The notes under the pieces: model-generated | The model's input: the letters and a program-made list of their open reading frames with translations, nothing else | Databases searched by the model: none | Told to the model about the DNA's origin: nothing | Position numbers and translations under genes: made by a program | Shown here: positions 48,441-60,115 of the stretch, in pieces | How positions within the stretch are numbered: position 1 is the stretch's first letter | Layout: the number at the start of each line of letters is the position of its first letter | Assembly: GCA_032173965.1 (NCBI GenBank) | Contig: JAVUNC010000004.1 | Coordinates: 20,995,001-21,059,000, forward strand | Length of the DNA stretch: 64,000 bases | From: Sitta carolinensis | Lineage: Eukaryota; Chordata; Aves; Passeriformes; Sittidae | Reading direction: 5' to 3'

Positions 48441-51400
48441 AAAGCAACATTAAGAGTTAAGTATAATTTGTTTCAAGGCTAATAGAGAGACAGAGGGAAA
48501 CATATTCCACATAATAAGTAAATCACACCATAGTCTATGTGGATTTAAAACTGTGTGCTGAACCCATGAAGAAGGAGGTTAAGGTGTAATACACATTATA
48601 AAATATAAAAAGAAATCACTCCAAGCAGAGTCAGGAGTAAGAAATCATCAGGATTAAGCTCTTTTCAGAAGTTAACTTGGGATGCTAATGTCTTGCTCCA
48701 GCCCTCTATCTTCCTTTGAACCAGGAGGACTGTAGGAAGGGTGTGTATAAACAAGAGGAAAGAGAAAACTTTACATCAATTTTAATGGTATAGTTATTAG
48801 ATTTGAGTTGCAATAATTAGAAAATTTGGACTAACTTTGTAACAAGACTAATAATAATTCATTGGTTGGATTTTTAAAACTAATTTCACTAACCATAAAT
48901 ACTTGGCTTTGCATGTAAGGTGTTTTTCTTCATGCTACATAAAGTGCACAAGTTGTTTTCTGATAACCTACCATAGACAACTGGCTGTTAAATCAAAATT
49001 TGATGCTGTGTCCTTCATAGTATTCCATTCTTGAAGACAAGAAGCAACAACTCTAGATTGTCCACTGTTTCATTTCTCTAACATTTTCTAAATGTTTGGG
49101 GTGTGTCATTTCCCATGTGTCTTTCCCCCACCCTAGCATATTGTTCTTTTCAGTGTCACAGAGAAAAGGTTACACCTTCCCTCTTTGAAGCAGCAAAATA
49201 CTCTTTTCCTCTTAATCTTGAAGACTACAGTGGTATGCTGTAAAAAAGAATTTAATCTGCTTTGCTTCAATGGCAACCCAGTATTTCCTCTCAAGCCAAT
49301 AGCCGAAAGGAAAACAGTTCATTTTATTGAACCTCTGTTTAACATATTTTAAAAGTAGCAAAGAATCCCATTAGTTTCTTGTTATAGTATTTAAAACGAC
49401 TTTTGTCAGTCTTTACTCAAAAATCAAAATTTCTGGTACAACAATCACATTCATTGAACTCCTCTGAACTTTTAAAAATTGGTTCACATCTTAGAAACGC
49501 ACAAGCTGTTATAAGTTTCCCAAAATGTGACACAGTTTCTCAGAAGCTTTATCACTGCTGAGGATTATCTTTAGGTTGTACTCTTACGCATTCCACAATG
49601 ACATTTGCGTTCTCTGCAGCAGCATGATCTTCCTCATTCATGAGTCCTCTGATACATCGCACCTACCATAAGCTTTTGCTTCAGTATACCTTTTTCTTCT
49701 TTCTCCACTGTTATAGACAATTGTTCTTGTACCTAGTAGTTAGAATTGTAATTTAATCTTTAACTCATTTGTTATCCTTTCCCTCTGGGAATTATTTGAA
49801 GATTCCTTATAGCATTAAAAATTTAATTAACATAATAAATTCAGAAGATGTTTCTGTGCTGCCTTACTACATTGTCCCATGAACCACAAACTTAGCTTTC
49901 TACTCATTTTATGCTCATTTTACAGCAGTTTTGTGCAAAAAAAAATTTTAGATAGTTTCACTAATCACCTTGCCTATAAAATTGCAGTCTGAGGTATGTA
50001 AATAAAATACATCTTAGATGTTAACTGAAACAAAGAAAAGGAAATTATAGTGTTCACTTATCTCAGCTGTAATAGCAGCTTACTGTAGGTCATAATATCG
50101 AAGGCTTAGAATGAACTCGGTTTATTCTAGTCTGACAAAATACAGGAGCTTTACAGAGAGAACATGAAGAGGTACATTAGCAAATCTAATCAAGTCATCA
50201 GTATGCACTGACTTGGTAAGAAGTCTTTTAAAATCATTAACCAGTGATCTATAATTCATATCTTAGTTGACATCTACACCCACATTGCTCTGAGGGAATT
50301 CAAAATTATAAATCTCTGCATATGGAAAGATGGCAAATATTTTCTCATATCATCTACTTAAATGTAACGGTACAAATTGGTAAAGAGTATTTGAAATATA
50401 ATGTTAGGAGTGTTTTCTTATATCAACATCTGTACCATTCCAAGAAACAGAATCTTTAACTATTACCTTGAGTCAGTTCTTTGAACTTAATCTTACTACT
50501 TCATCCTCTGCTTCTGTGACTGTGATGTGAGGCTCTGGGCACAATATTGATAAGACTATTTTAAGTTCCCAAATTTTGGAATTCAAGACATGCAAGAGGT
50601 GGAATTCCTACAACTACTGTACTTCAGAGAAGGACATAAAATTATTCCAAATTTGGAGAAATGTGAGACATGCAAAACCAAACTTAGTATGTGAGTAAAA
50701 GACTTAATTAAATTGTCTAAACACAGGCATGTCTGTGATGCTTCAAGATAGCTGAGATAGCACATGTGGCTGGCATATATAGCACCACATCTACAGAGGA
50801 TTTGCAGCTGTGCACGGGCTGGCTGTGTATGCAATAGACCAGATCCAGCATCTTGATCATTCCTGACTGTAACTGGAATTTTAAGACAGTAAACATGTAG
50901 ATATCTATATTTGTTCTTTACTTTGTGATGTGAATCCTCCCATATTAGACCTGGGAGTTAAATTTATTAATGAAATGTAATCTTAGATGGGACCCATCTG
51001 GTGTTTTTAGAATTTGGTGGATTTCTACCCTGTTCTGAAGCAAGTGAAATATTTTATCTGGTCTACATGGAATCATACAAAATTCTTCACCTGATCTGCT
51101 TTTTGTGATTGAAGGAAATTTCTTCTCCAGCATGTTTTACTACCTAATTTTTTTTAATGGTTCATTTATGACTGGCAGTTAAGTAAAAAGTCTTGATTTG
51201 CTCAGTATTTGGTTTTGATAGTATGTATACATGCTTGTAAAGATAGACTTTACAAACCATGAGAAACACAAGGTCAATTTAGAACATAATATATTCCTTT
51301 CTGGTCTTACAGTCATTGAAATTGCCATGATTTCAGTAGCTCCTATCCTAAACTAAACTGAATACACTTGGTGGTTCAGGGAATTTGTGTTCAGTCACTG

Positions 51401-51921
51401 TCCAGAGTATCTTGTTGACGAATTTGGAGGACATCTCTCTGAGAGTGTCTTACTACACACCTTAACAAAGCTTATGGTGCAGAATGGAGGTATATTGTTA
51501 ATCTTGTAGTACTCACAAAAATCTAGGATCATTGTGAGACTGATTTAGACACAGGGATTGACCCCAACATGGGATTAAAAGTCTAATGCATTCAGGTAAT
51601 TCAGATAAAGCTTGTTCAGTGAAAAGACATGCCAATCTTGCCTTGTAAGAAAACATAATATAACAAAATCAATTTTTTTTTTTCTTTTAAAGAGCTCTCT
51701 CTGCTTTCTCTTAAACATAATCTTATTTATCTCTAGACTACTATCCAACCAGGTTTACTTGCTGGAATTATAATATCTGCATATCTTTACTAAAACTAGA
51801 GTTTACATTTGCAGCTAAATGATTTTGGCTGTCACAGGCAAAGGATAACTAAATACTGAAGCACGATTCTGCACCTTTTTTTTTTTTTTTTTTTTTTTTA
51901 ATAATGTAGTCTTTTAATATA
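48441..51921. other. A+T-rich noncoding sequence
   Basis: Unique-looking DNA with a run of 24 T at 51876-51899. Reading frames of up to 83 codons show no domains. No repeat recognised. Confidence 0.55.
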
Positions 51922-51959
51922 AGAAATCATAGAATAATTAAGGTTGGAAAGGACCTGTA
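51922..51959 (-). mobile_element. CR1 LINE 3' end, minus strand, left part of a split copy
   Basis: AAATCATAGAATAATTAAGG then TTGGAAAGGACCT is the reverse-complemented CR1 tail. The sequence breaks off within the conserved GACCTCTGA motif, where an LTR is inserted, and resumes at 52275. Confidence 0.85.
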
Positions 51960-52274
51960 TGCTGGTTTTAGCACTACAAAAAAACCTGGGAAAGAAGAAG
52001 GGGGCATTTCAGATTTAGTGTTCCCAAGTCATGTTATGTATGACGAAGGCCTGTTTCCCTGGTGATGGTTGAACACCTGCCTACCCATGGAAAAGGATAA
52101 GTGTGTTCCTCAGATTATTTCACATACAAGTGTGGCTTTTGTTTTACTTATTAAACTGTCCTTATCATTACCCATAAATTTGTCACTTGTATTCTTCAGA
52201 TTCTCTCCCCATCTCACTGAGAGGGAGTGAGAGAGTGTTTGGGGCTGTGCTCTGGCTGGGCTTAAACCATGACA
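51960..52274 (+). mobile_element. Solo LTR (315 bp) inserted in a CR1
   Basis: This starts TGCTGGTTTTAGC and ends CTTAAACCATGACA. An ATTAAA polyadenylation signal lies at 52150-52155, and the CTGAGAGGGAGTGAGAGAG block at about 52218 is the U5 motif shared with the LTR piece at 59680-60115. The CR1 halves on either side are directly continuous, and ACCT is repeated at both borders (51953-51956 and 52275-52278), which suggests a short target-site duplication. It is shorter than the family-A LTR and has no internal retroviral genes. Confidence 0.78.
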
Positions 52275-52575
52275 ACCTCTGATATCATGGGATCCAATGC
52301 TCCTCCTCAAGCAGGGTCACCTGAAGCCAGTGGGACAGGATCATTTTTAAACACTCTTTTAGCATTTCCAAAAACTGATATTTTAAAAATCAGCTGGTGG
52401 GCAAGCTGTGACAGTTCTTGGTGACCCTCACAGGGAATAAAATGTTTCCTGGTGTTCAGAGAGAACCTCTCTTATTTCACTTTGAGCCCATTGCCTCTGG
52501 TCTTGTCATTGGGCTGAACTGAAAGAATCTGGCTCCATATTTCTGCAGACCCTCCTTTAGTTGTTATGAAAGCAA
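52275..52575 (-). mobile_element. CR1 LINE, minus strand, right part of a split copy
   Basis: This continues the CR1 begun at 51922: ACCTCTGATATCAT, then CTCCTCAAGCAGGGTCACCT (52302), GACCCTCACAGGGAATAAA (about 52424) and CATTGCCTCTGGTCTTGTCA (about 52490). These are reverse-complemented CR1 3' blocks in correct order. It fades at about 52575. Confidence 0.85.
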
Positions 52576-54398
52576 AAAAAAATTTTTTTCTGAAATCTAT
52601 ATTAAATTTATGGGTACTTTCTACTTTTATTCCAAAGCCTTTGTTCAGAAGGACAGTTAAAAAAGCAAAATCCCTGTCTCGATAAAAGACATTAAAAAAA
52701 AAAAAAAAAAAAAGAAAAAGAAACCCAAAAGAAACCCCCCTCAAAATCTACAGGAGAGAACAATTCCAAATATTTTAGACCGTATTTGTCTTGATTTTTA
52801 TGTTTTCAGCACTGGAATAAAACCAAAAAATTTCTCAAAAAGTAAGTGTCTAATTTTTACTCAAATCAACAGAAAACAAGGCAAGAAACCTGTTGAGCTG
52901 GTTTTATATTTATTTATAATTGATACAGCACATGTTCAGGAGCTTTTAGGCATCCATAGGGACTCCTAGTCTATTACATCTAGCTGTCTTCTGAAGGTAG
53001 AGAGCTACAGAATTACAAGTAGATGCTCCTCCTGCCTTTTCTCTTTCTTTACTTTTTTTTCTTTCTTTCTTTTTTTTTTTTTTTTAATAAGAGGAATCTA
53101 ATTTGAGGCCTCACCAAAATTTTGCCACAGTCTGATGGAATTAAAAGAAAAACCCACAAAAAACACAACACAAAAAATGCATGGGGAAGATGCACAGCAG
53201 CATGGGACATTTTTTTGCCTTTTGCAACGGAGACCTTCTGGAGTAAAGGATTCAATGGTCATGAGACAGGAAAGATCTTTGTTCTGACATATCAGTGACT
53301 GACAAAACTAGAGTCCCAGTCTGCTTCCTAAATGCTTCCAGTATGCTTTGCACTAAAAAGCTTAATTCCAAAGGGTTAAAAGTGGTATGAATCTTTTTGA
53401 AATTTTGAAATCTAAAAAAAAATATTTTTTAAGTATTTATGAAATTAAAAATTTTCATTTTTAATCATAATTATTAGATGACACATTCTTTTCTTCAACA
53501 TCTAATAGAGATGCAATGAAAGAAGCCATACTTATTCTAACTGAGATGAATTTTCCATACATGGAAATTTACATTATCTCTCAGGTCACGACACTTACTG
53601 ACCAATGATAAACTTAGTCCATCTGCTGAGGAGTCTAAATGTAATTTTTGCTCCATTAAAAATTCTAACCTATGACCAAAGTAAGTATGTTTATAAATCC
53701 CCTTCTGAAGGTATTTGAAAATTTTTTGTTGTTCAACGTTTGAATTTTATTTAGGGACCTTTGTGGTCATACCTTATAATATCTCTATTTCTGAAATGAA
53801 AACAACATTTAAATGTGTTACTTTGTATTTGAAACATATCCAAAGAGTCTCAAGAGAGAATAATCTGCAAAAACTGAGCTCTGAAATTCTCCCAGCTGGT
53901 TTCTCTGGATGCAAATATAAATTTACAGGAACATTTTCATAAAGTAAAATAATGACAACCAGATCCTTTATAACAAAACAATCTTCACTATCCTATTTTT
54001 TTCATCTTGGAATAGAATTATAGACTTATAATAAGACAATTAATAGACACCTTCTTAGATCAAATATAAGACAAAAAAGAGCTAGTTCATTTTTCCGAAT
54101 GACTGGCAAGTTTTGGAGAACAGAGTTGTGAGAGTGCAGCAGTGATAACATTTGAAAGACCAGTAGTTTTGATGTTGAGTTGTGAAGATTATTCATAGGT
54201 AGTAGATAACAGAGTGGGGAGGGAGTTTAAGAATTAGATTTATTTCAAAAAATTAAAGCTAGATTTTCAATTGCATAAGTTGCTAAACTCATTAAAATTC
54301 CAGCTCTGAAATAGTAGGCTACAAAAATAATGTCTTAGTCAATACTATATAGTTTATTTTACTACACCATTGTATAATATGGTAATTAATTGTTTTGC
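52576..54398. other. A+T-rich noncoding sequence
   Basis: Unique-looking DNA with A-rich (52694-52725) and T-rich (53050-53088) low-complexity tracts. No gene seen. Confidence 0.6.
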
Positions 54399-55821
54399 TG
54401 TCTTGGTTTCAATTTGAAACTGGGGGGAAACACCAATTTCTGTTCTGGTTTGATTTTGCTTATTTCAAAGTTTCCAATCAAGAGCAAAGCAGGTTTAAGC
54501 TTAAAAGGAACAAGACTATTAACTAACATTAAAAGAAAGAAAAACAACAAGGATGAGGATGGAACTTTCAAAACACTCTTCCTCCCTCCCCACACCTTAT
54601 TTTCTCTTAACCAACAATGTAAAGAAAACAACACTCAGAAATCTCAGTCAGTTTTCCACCTCTAAATCAGTCTTTTTCAGTTCACTTAGGGAGGGAAGCA
54701 CCTCTCGTTCACTATGGAAAATTCCCCCCCAAGGAAACAGTTCTCTTGTAGATCCATTCTTCACAAACAGCAACTGCCCGGATCCTCTGCGCTCATGAAA
54801 CTCCTCCCATGTTCACAGTTGTGTCTCTGGGCCACATCGATGTATGGGGTCTTCTTTTAAAGCTAACTGTTCAAAACAAAGGTTCTCTTTGTCTTTGGGA
54901 CCACCTTCACCTCCAAGGAACAGAGATTCACTTCTTCTTTGAGGGCAAAGAGTCTTTATCACTTCATCTCTCTGTTCAACTTCTCATGAAATCAACAGTC
55001 CCCTCAACATTTCACTCCTTTACTCAGGTATACAATTTGAACTCTTTTGTCTCTCCCATTCTTTGTCATGGTTTAAAGGAAACATTTCAATATGTTATAA
55101 CCAACCACCATAGCTCACAAGAATTTTTTACAGCCTGAAAGTAACTTCCCACGCTCCTTCCACCTGGACTTTCACTCATTCTTGACTGACTTTGATACTT
55201 CATGTGGTCTCTACACATCTGCATTCTAATTTTCTCTCACTGGAGAGAGGATGGAGGCTTTCCAGGTCCCATGTGTGCACTGATGGACTGAAAGAGTTAA
55301 CAAGAGACAGTGTCCGACCTGGCCAGCAGTGCTGGAGCTGTGCCAGGCTAGGCTGGGCAGTCCATGGTGTCAGATTTCACAGCCCTGCTGGGGGGGGCAG
55401 CTCTCAGAGGGTCCAGGCCCAAAGGCAACCTTGGGAAAGTTGGACAGATTCCCAAAATTCCTTTTGCACCCCTCGGTCTCATCAGGTGCTCCATCCTGCC
55501 TCATGGTGCCTCCCCCCTCTCTGCCCAGGCTCCCAGAGGCAGGTTCAGCTGGGGCCAGCAGCAGAGCAGACTCTGTGCTGGCAGATGTTCCCAAATCAGC
55601 TGAGCCTGCCTGGCCCGTGTGGCCTCCCCCTGCCCCACTCAGCCCAGGGCAGAGAGGGCAGAGGTGTGTGCTCTGACAGCCGGGAGGAAAGAGACCTGCC
55701 CGGGCTGCTTCCAGAGGGAATAACAACTAGAAAATGCTTTCCATTGGTCCAATAAAATGCCAATCTCAAACTTAGCCAGCTCACTTCCTTGGTTCCTTTA
55801 AACTTTCACAGGCTCATGTCA
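54399..55821 (-). mobile_element. Long endogenous retrovirus LTR, family 2, minus strand
   Basis: The plus strand starts TGTCTTGGTTTCAATTTG, the reverse of an LTR 3' end. A second partial copy of the first 110 bp lies at 40803-40917. On the minus strand, GGGGAGGGAGGAAGAGTGTT (about 54575-54595) is shared with the solo LTR at 42 kb and occupies the same place, upstream of U5. A G+C-rich stretch (55300-55720) corresponds to the G+C-rich U3 of that element, and CCAAT motifs lie at about 55745-55765. The right limit at 55821 is inferred from a CA terminus and is not confirmed by a target-site duplication. The 187- and 115-codon frames within it reflect G+C content. Confidence 0.68.
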
Positions 55822-57296
55822 ACCTTAGTTCTCTTCTTACAACTTCATAAGTAGTTGCATGACTAAGTAGTTACTGAAAACCAGTGAAATGGGATACATA
55901 TCAAATCAGTGACTTTTCCAACAGGTAATAGTTCTAGCAAGAATTCTGTTCATTTTCTTGGTGTATATAAAATTCTTAAGGTTTATAACCAATATGTAAC
56001 AGACAGTTTCATATTCAATGTTTAATAATATTATTTACAGGATCTTGCCTTGGTTTAAGACTGCTGTGTAACATAGTACCAAAACTTTGCCAATGCTAAG
56101 ATGTAACACACATGGCATATGGAAGGATTCTCTTAATTCTTCTTCAATAACCATAAGATATTTGATTCTTTTATATAACAGTGGTTTAATGTGATCCACT
56201 TCTGAGAATTCAATGTTGACTCATGATGATCTCATCATTATTGTACAAATGTTTATTAATAATTCCTTTTGTTATTCTTGCCCCATATATACTCATTAGA
56301 AAGCTGTCTACCTTAATATTGCTGAGAGTTTTTTCCTCTTTGTCTAGAGACAGATATTTTGTCAGCATTTTTCCAGTCTTAGGTATTTATTTCATCATCT
56401 ATTCAAGTCAGTTAGTTTAAACTAAATAACATTATATTTAGATATTTGTGCAATAAATTGAGTATTTTTCATTACATTAGATTTTTCATCTTTTTGATGG
56501 TTCTTGGAATTTTGCTAACATATGTAGATTTTTATGAATGTGCCCAGCAACTCTTTAAGGGTCTTGCTGCAATACTATGGTGATAATCCTGACTTTAATT
56601 CCTTTTACCTGTAATTTGAGATTTGTAGCACTTGACTGTTCCTGGAATATGTATATTCCTCTCTTATCATTGATCTTTCTAAAACATCTGCTGTAGATTT
56701 CCCCATGTTACTATCATTCTGTTCATAAGAAGAACATTTCAATCCTGTTTATATTTCATCATCTGAACTTGATACCATAATTACCTCTAAGCTTTTCCCA
56801 GTTTAATACCTGTGATGATTAAAGAAAAAAAAAAAAAAAAAAAAAAAAAAAGAAATTGAGCATTAGTATTTGTTCCTCTTTAAAATGTTCCATTTTGTGT
56901 AAAGCACACTGGTTGTCTTAGTAGAATTAATTACCTGCCTGTCTGAACCTCACTACTTATTTTCCAGTATGGGGGATTTGAGGGAAAGAGTAGCATTTCC
57001 CTCTCCTGATAGTGAACATGTTCTTGTTTTATTCAACAGTTTTTAAAAGAAGAAAGTAATTTTAATTAAGAAAGATATTTTTGAAGTGCAGTCATTATGA
57101 TTGTTATTGTTTCTTCAGAGAAGGACTTTATTTTTCATGTACAGATATATCACTGTTCTCAGTTCCTTTCCTTCTGTCTCCATAGTTGCCAGTACTTTCA
57201 CACTGGTGAGTATTATTTCCATGGGACTTAGAGATGTCTTCTATTTCATATTACAGCTAGGAATTATGAATCAGAAAATCATGTCTAAACAGTTGC

Positions 57297-57354
57297 TGCA
57301 AATAAATAAATAAATAAACAAATAAATAAAAACAAAACAAAACAAAATAAAATA
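57297..57354. repeat. (AAAT)n / (AAAAC)n microsatellite
   Basis: Tandem AAAT units pass into AAAAC and AAAAT units over about 58 bp. Confidence 0.9.
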
Positions 57355-57980
57355 AGTTGAGACTTCCAGGTCAAAATATCTAGAAATTAATAATAAATCA
57401 GTGTTTTCTTCAAAAGTTTGTCTGTCTATCCTTACACAGTATGAGAAGAAAACAGCTAAATTTTATGCAAAGAAAAGTCTTAGAAAAATGCATACTAACA
57501 ACTCTGCATTTGAGTGTAGTTTCTGTACAGATCTATGACTTGGCAAAAAAAACCCCAACAAAAATCAATGTTAAATGGCACCCAAACTAAAAGAAAATCT
57601 ATGTGAGGTTATCAAGAAAATTACAGCAGATGGAAAAGTGATGGACCTGACATTTAGACATATGTTGAAAAAAGCTTCCCAGATCAAAAAAATTCTATTA
57701 TCCTTTGAGGATTATATATAAAAAAAATTAATCTTCTTGTCATGCATGATATTGACATCCTAGTTTTTGATTCCAAGCATAGGGTATGTCTATTCATTCT
57801 CAACATCATTTTATTTAGAAATGCTGTGCTTTATTTAATTTAAAATGTAGCTATGTAGAATCTACTACAATAAAATATCCCAAAATAACTGTCCATGTGA
57901 AAATCTGTGTTACAAAGAAATCAAACAAACTCTGTTTACCACATGATCCCCTCAAAGGAAGTAAAATTAATATGAGCGTT

Positions 57981-58036
57981 AAAAAACAAACAAACAAACA
58001 AACAAACAAAAAAAAAAAAAAAAAAAAACAAAAAAA
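57981..58036. repeat. (CAAA)n microsatellite plus poly-A
   Basis: Tandem CAAA units are followed by a long A run broken once by C. The 69-codon minus frame with poly-Phe crossing it is an artefact. Confidence 0.92.
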
Positions 58037-59679
58037 CTTTTGATATTTTTGCATCTTCACATCTTAGCTCTTGCAAAAGGATCTTGTACCAGCACAAGTA
58101 CATTTTACTGCCTGTACATGCTAAAATATGTAAAGGGACAGTTGTTAAACAATAGGATCAACTGTACATGACCTTTGCTAAAAGCTAATCTTTAAAACCA
58201 GCACACTAACTTACATCTGCACGGATGACAAACACTGAGGAAATATTACTGTGGATGACATTGGATATCAGCATGTACAAATTTAACATAGAAGTGGGAT
58301 GATTTCCCAAGTGAATAGTCCCTTTTTTCCTCTGTGTTAAACAGTGGCTGCCAAGTCTTAACATCTTTTCTCGTAAGAATTTCCTTATTTCACACCAGGA
58401 AAATTATATATATATATATACCAGATACAAATACCAGTTTATTATTTTCTGGGTTTAACTTCTAAGACAGGCACAGTATGAACAAGATGATTAAAATTAA
58501 GATGAAAATGAATCTGTTGGTCCTGCCAATTTATTTTGTTTTAGTGCAGAGCAAAGAGATAACAGTAGCATAAGAATTACCCAACAGATTGTGGATCAAT
58601 TCAGTAAAACAATCCAAAGACAATATTGTTTTATTTCATTGTTACTGAAAACATAAAAAACATTATAAAGTTAAAAATAAATGAGAATCTGTTCTTACCA
58701 TAGATTTCTGTATTAATTTTCAAAACTTTTCTCTGTTTACAAGCTTCCCTAGTACCTGAATGGTGGAACTAATAGCTGGAGAAGCCAAGGACTAGGTTGC
58801 CAATGAAATTTAACTCAGCTGGAGTAAACTAGAACATGAATAAAGGCTACTAATCTGCAAAGTTAAAAAAAAATATCATTCTGTTTCAGATCATCTGAAG
58901 TACATGGTTTGTGGAATATCCAGGATGGATTTGATGGTAAATGAAAAAGTCACACATAAATTCATACTAAACCTTAAGATTTAGAAGTACAAGAAAGTCA
59001 CCATAACCAATATCTTTCTATGTCATGATTTGAAGAAAAGTCAAGAAAAAAATAAACAAGAGTTATAAGTATAGGAAGAATCATTGCATCTGAGACTATG
59101 AAATAAAATCCGCAACTCAAGGCTTTATTTAATAGGGGAGAAATTATTTTCAGTGTATCACTTCCCTAATTCCAAAATGAATGTTACATCATATCTAAAA
59201 TAACGTATCTCATTGTTTAGTTTTCCAGTAGATATTAGTATAATAGAAATCCACTTAATGTTCTAAAAATATAATGCAATTTTGGGGTCTTTGCTAAAGA
59301 TTATGTACTCATCTTGTTTAAATGTCTAAGAATCTGATTTCTTCAGGGTGCCATAAACAGTGGGATTTGTTTCTGGTTTTGTTGTCGCTTTGGGAAGTAT
59401 ATATACAGAGCTTTATTTTTAAATATTTATGAACATGATGCTGTTATTGACTACAAAATTCAGTGTTGTCTGGAACAACAATTTTTTGTGAGAAAATGTA
59501 TTAAGTGTTAGATAAAGCTACAAACAAGTCATCCATATACTGCTTCAAAAAGAAAAAAAATTAGTCCATGAAAAAAAATCCCTAATATTGTTTTGGTTTT
59601 TGTTTTGTTTTGTTTTGTGTGGGGTTTCTTTAAACAAATGAAGGGGAAAACCAAATTATATATGGCATAGGAAAAAGTT

Positions 59680-60115
59680 CATGAAGGACTGTGTCCCTTG
59701 GGAGGGATCCCATACTGGAGTAGGGAAACAGCATGAGGAAGAAAGTGTAGCAGAGATGAACTGCTATTAATTGATTTCAACTGCAATAACCTATCCCCAT
59801 AAGCCATTGGTCAAAGAGGGAGGGAGAGAAAGAGTGAGGAGACAGAAAAATTAAGTGCAAAGGATTGAAAAGTGAAGAGTAACTTTGGGGGAAAATGGGC
59901 GGTAGGGGAAAGGTACTTTTAGTTTTGTCTTTGTTTCTTACTATCCTGCTCTGTTTTTATTGAAGTACATGAAATTAATCTTCCCCAAGTTGAGTTTGTT
60001 TTGCTCAAGACACCAATTGAAGAGTGTCTGGACACATAGAATTTTCCTGCTTATTTTTCTCATCCATCTTGCTGAGGTGGGAGTGAGAGAGTGGCTGGGT
60101 GGGTCTCTTAGGTAG
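59680..60115 (+). mobile_element. 3' part of an endogenous retrovirus LTR, plus strand
   Basis: This matches, in order, a familiar avian LTR: CATACTGGAGTAGGGAAACAG (about 59711), TTTGTTTCTTACTATCCTGC (about 59929), a decayed polyadenylation site near 59970, CCCCAAGTTGAGTTTGTTTTGC (about 59983), and the terminal GCTGAGGTGGGAGTGAGAGAG block (about 60070). The 5' U3 start and the final CA are not recognisable. The sequence 60116-60300 that follows is G+C-richer and unassigned. Confidence 0.68.

Larger units (their letters stand above)
55822..59679. other. A+T-rich noncoding sequence with simple repeats
   Basis: This holds a run of 27 A (56825-56851), an (AAAT)n/(AAAAC)n tract (57297-57354), a (CAAA)n/A-rich tract (57981-58036) and an (AT)n run (58404-58421). 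No exon, RNA gene or interspersed repeat recognised. Confidence 0.6.

Noticed and set aside
55192..55755. 187-codon plus-strand frame, the longest in the window
   Set aside because: It lies antisense within the G+C-rich U3 of a minus-strand LTR, with three other phases also open there. Composition explains it.
56825..56851. Long poly-A run as the tail of a processed retrocopy
   Set aside because: No upstream AATAAA at a proper distance, no coding similarity and no flanking duplication were found. It is better called a simple repeat. The same holds for the T runs at 29354, 51876 and 61329.
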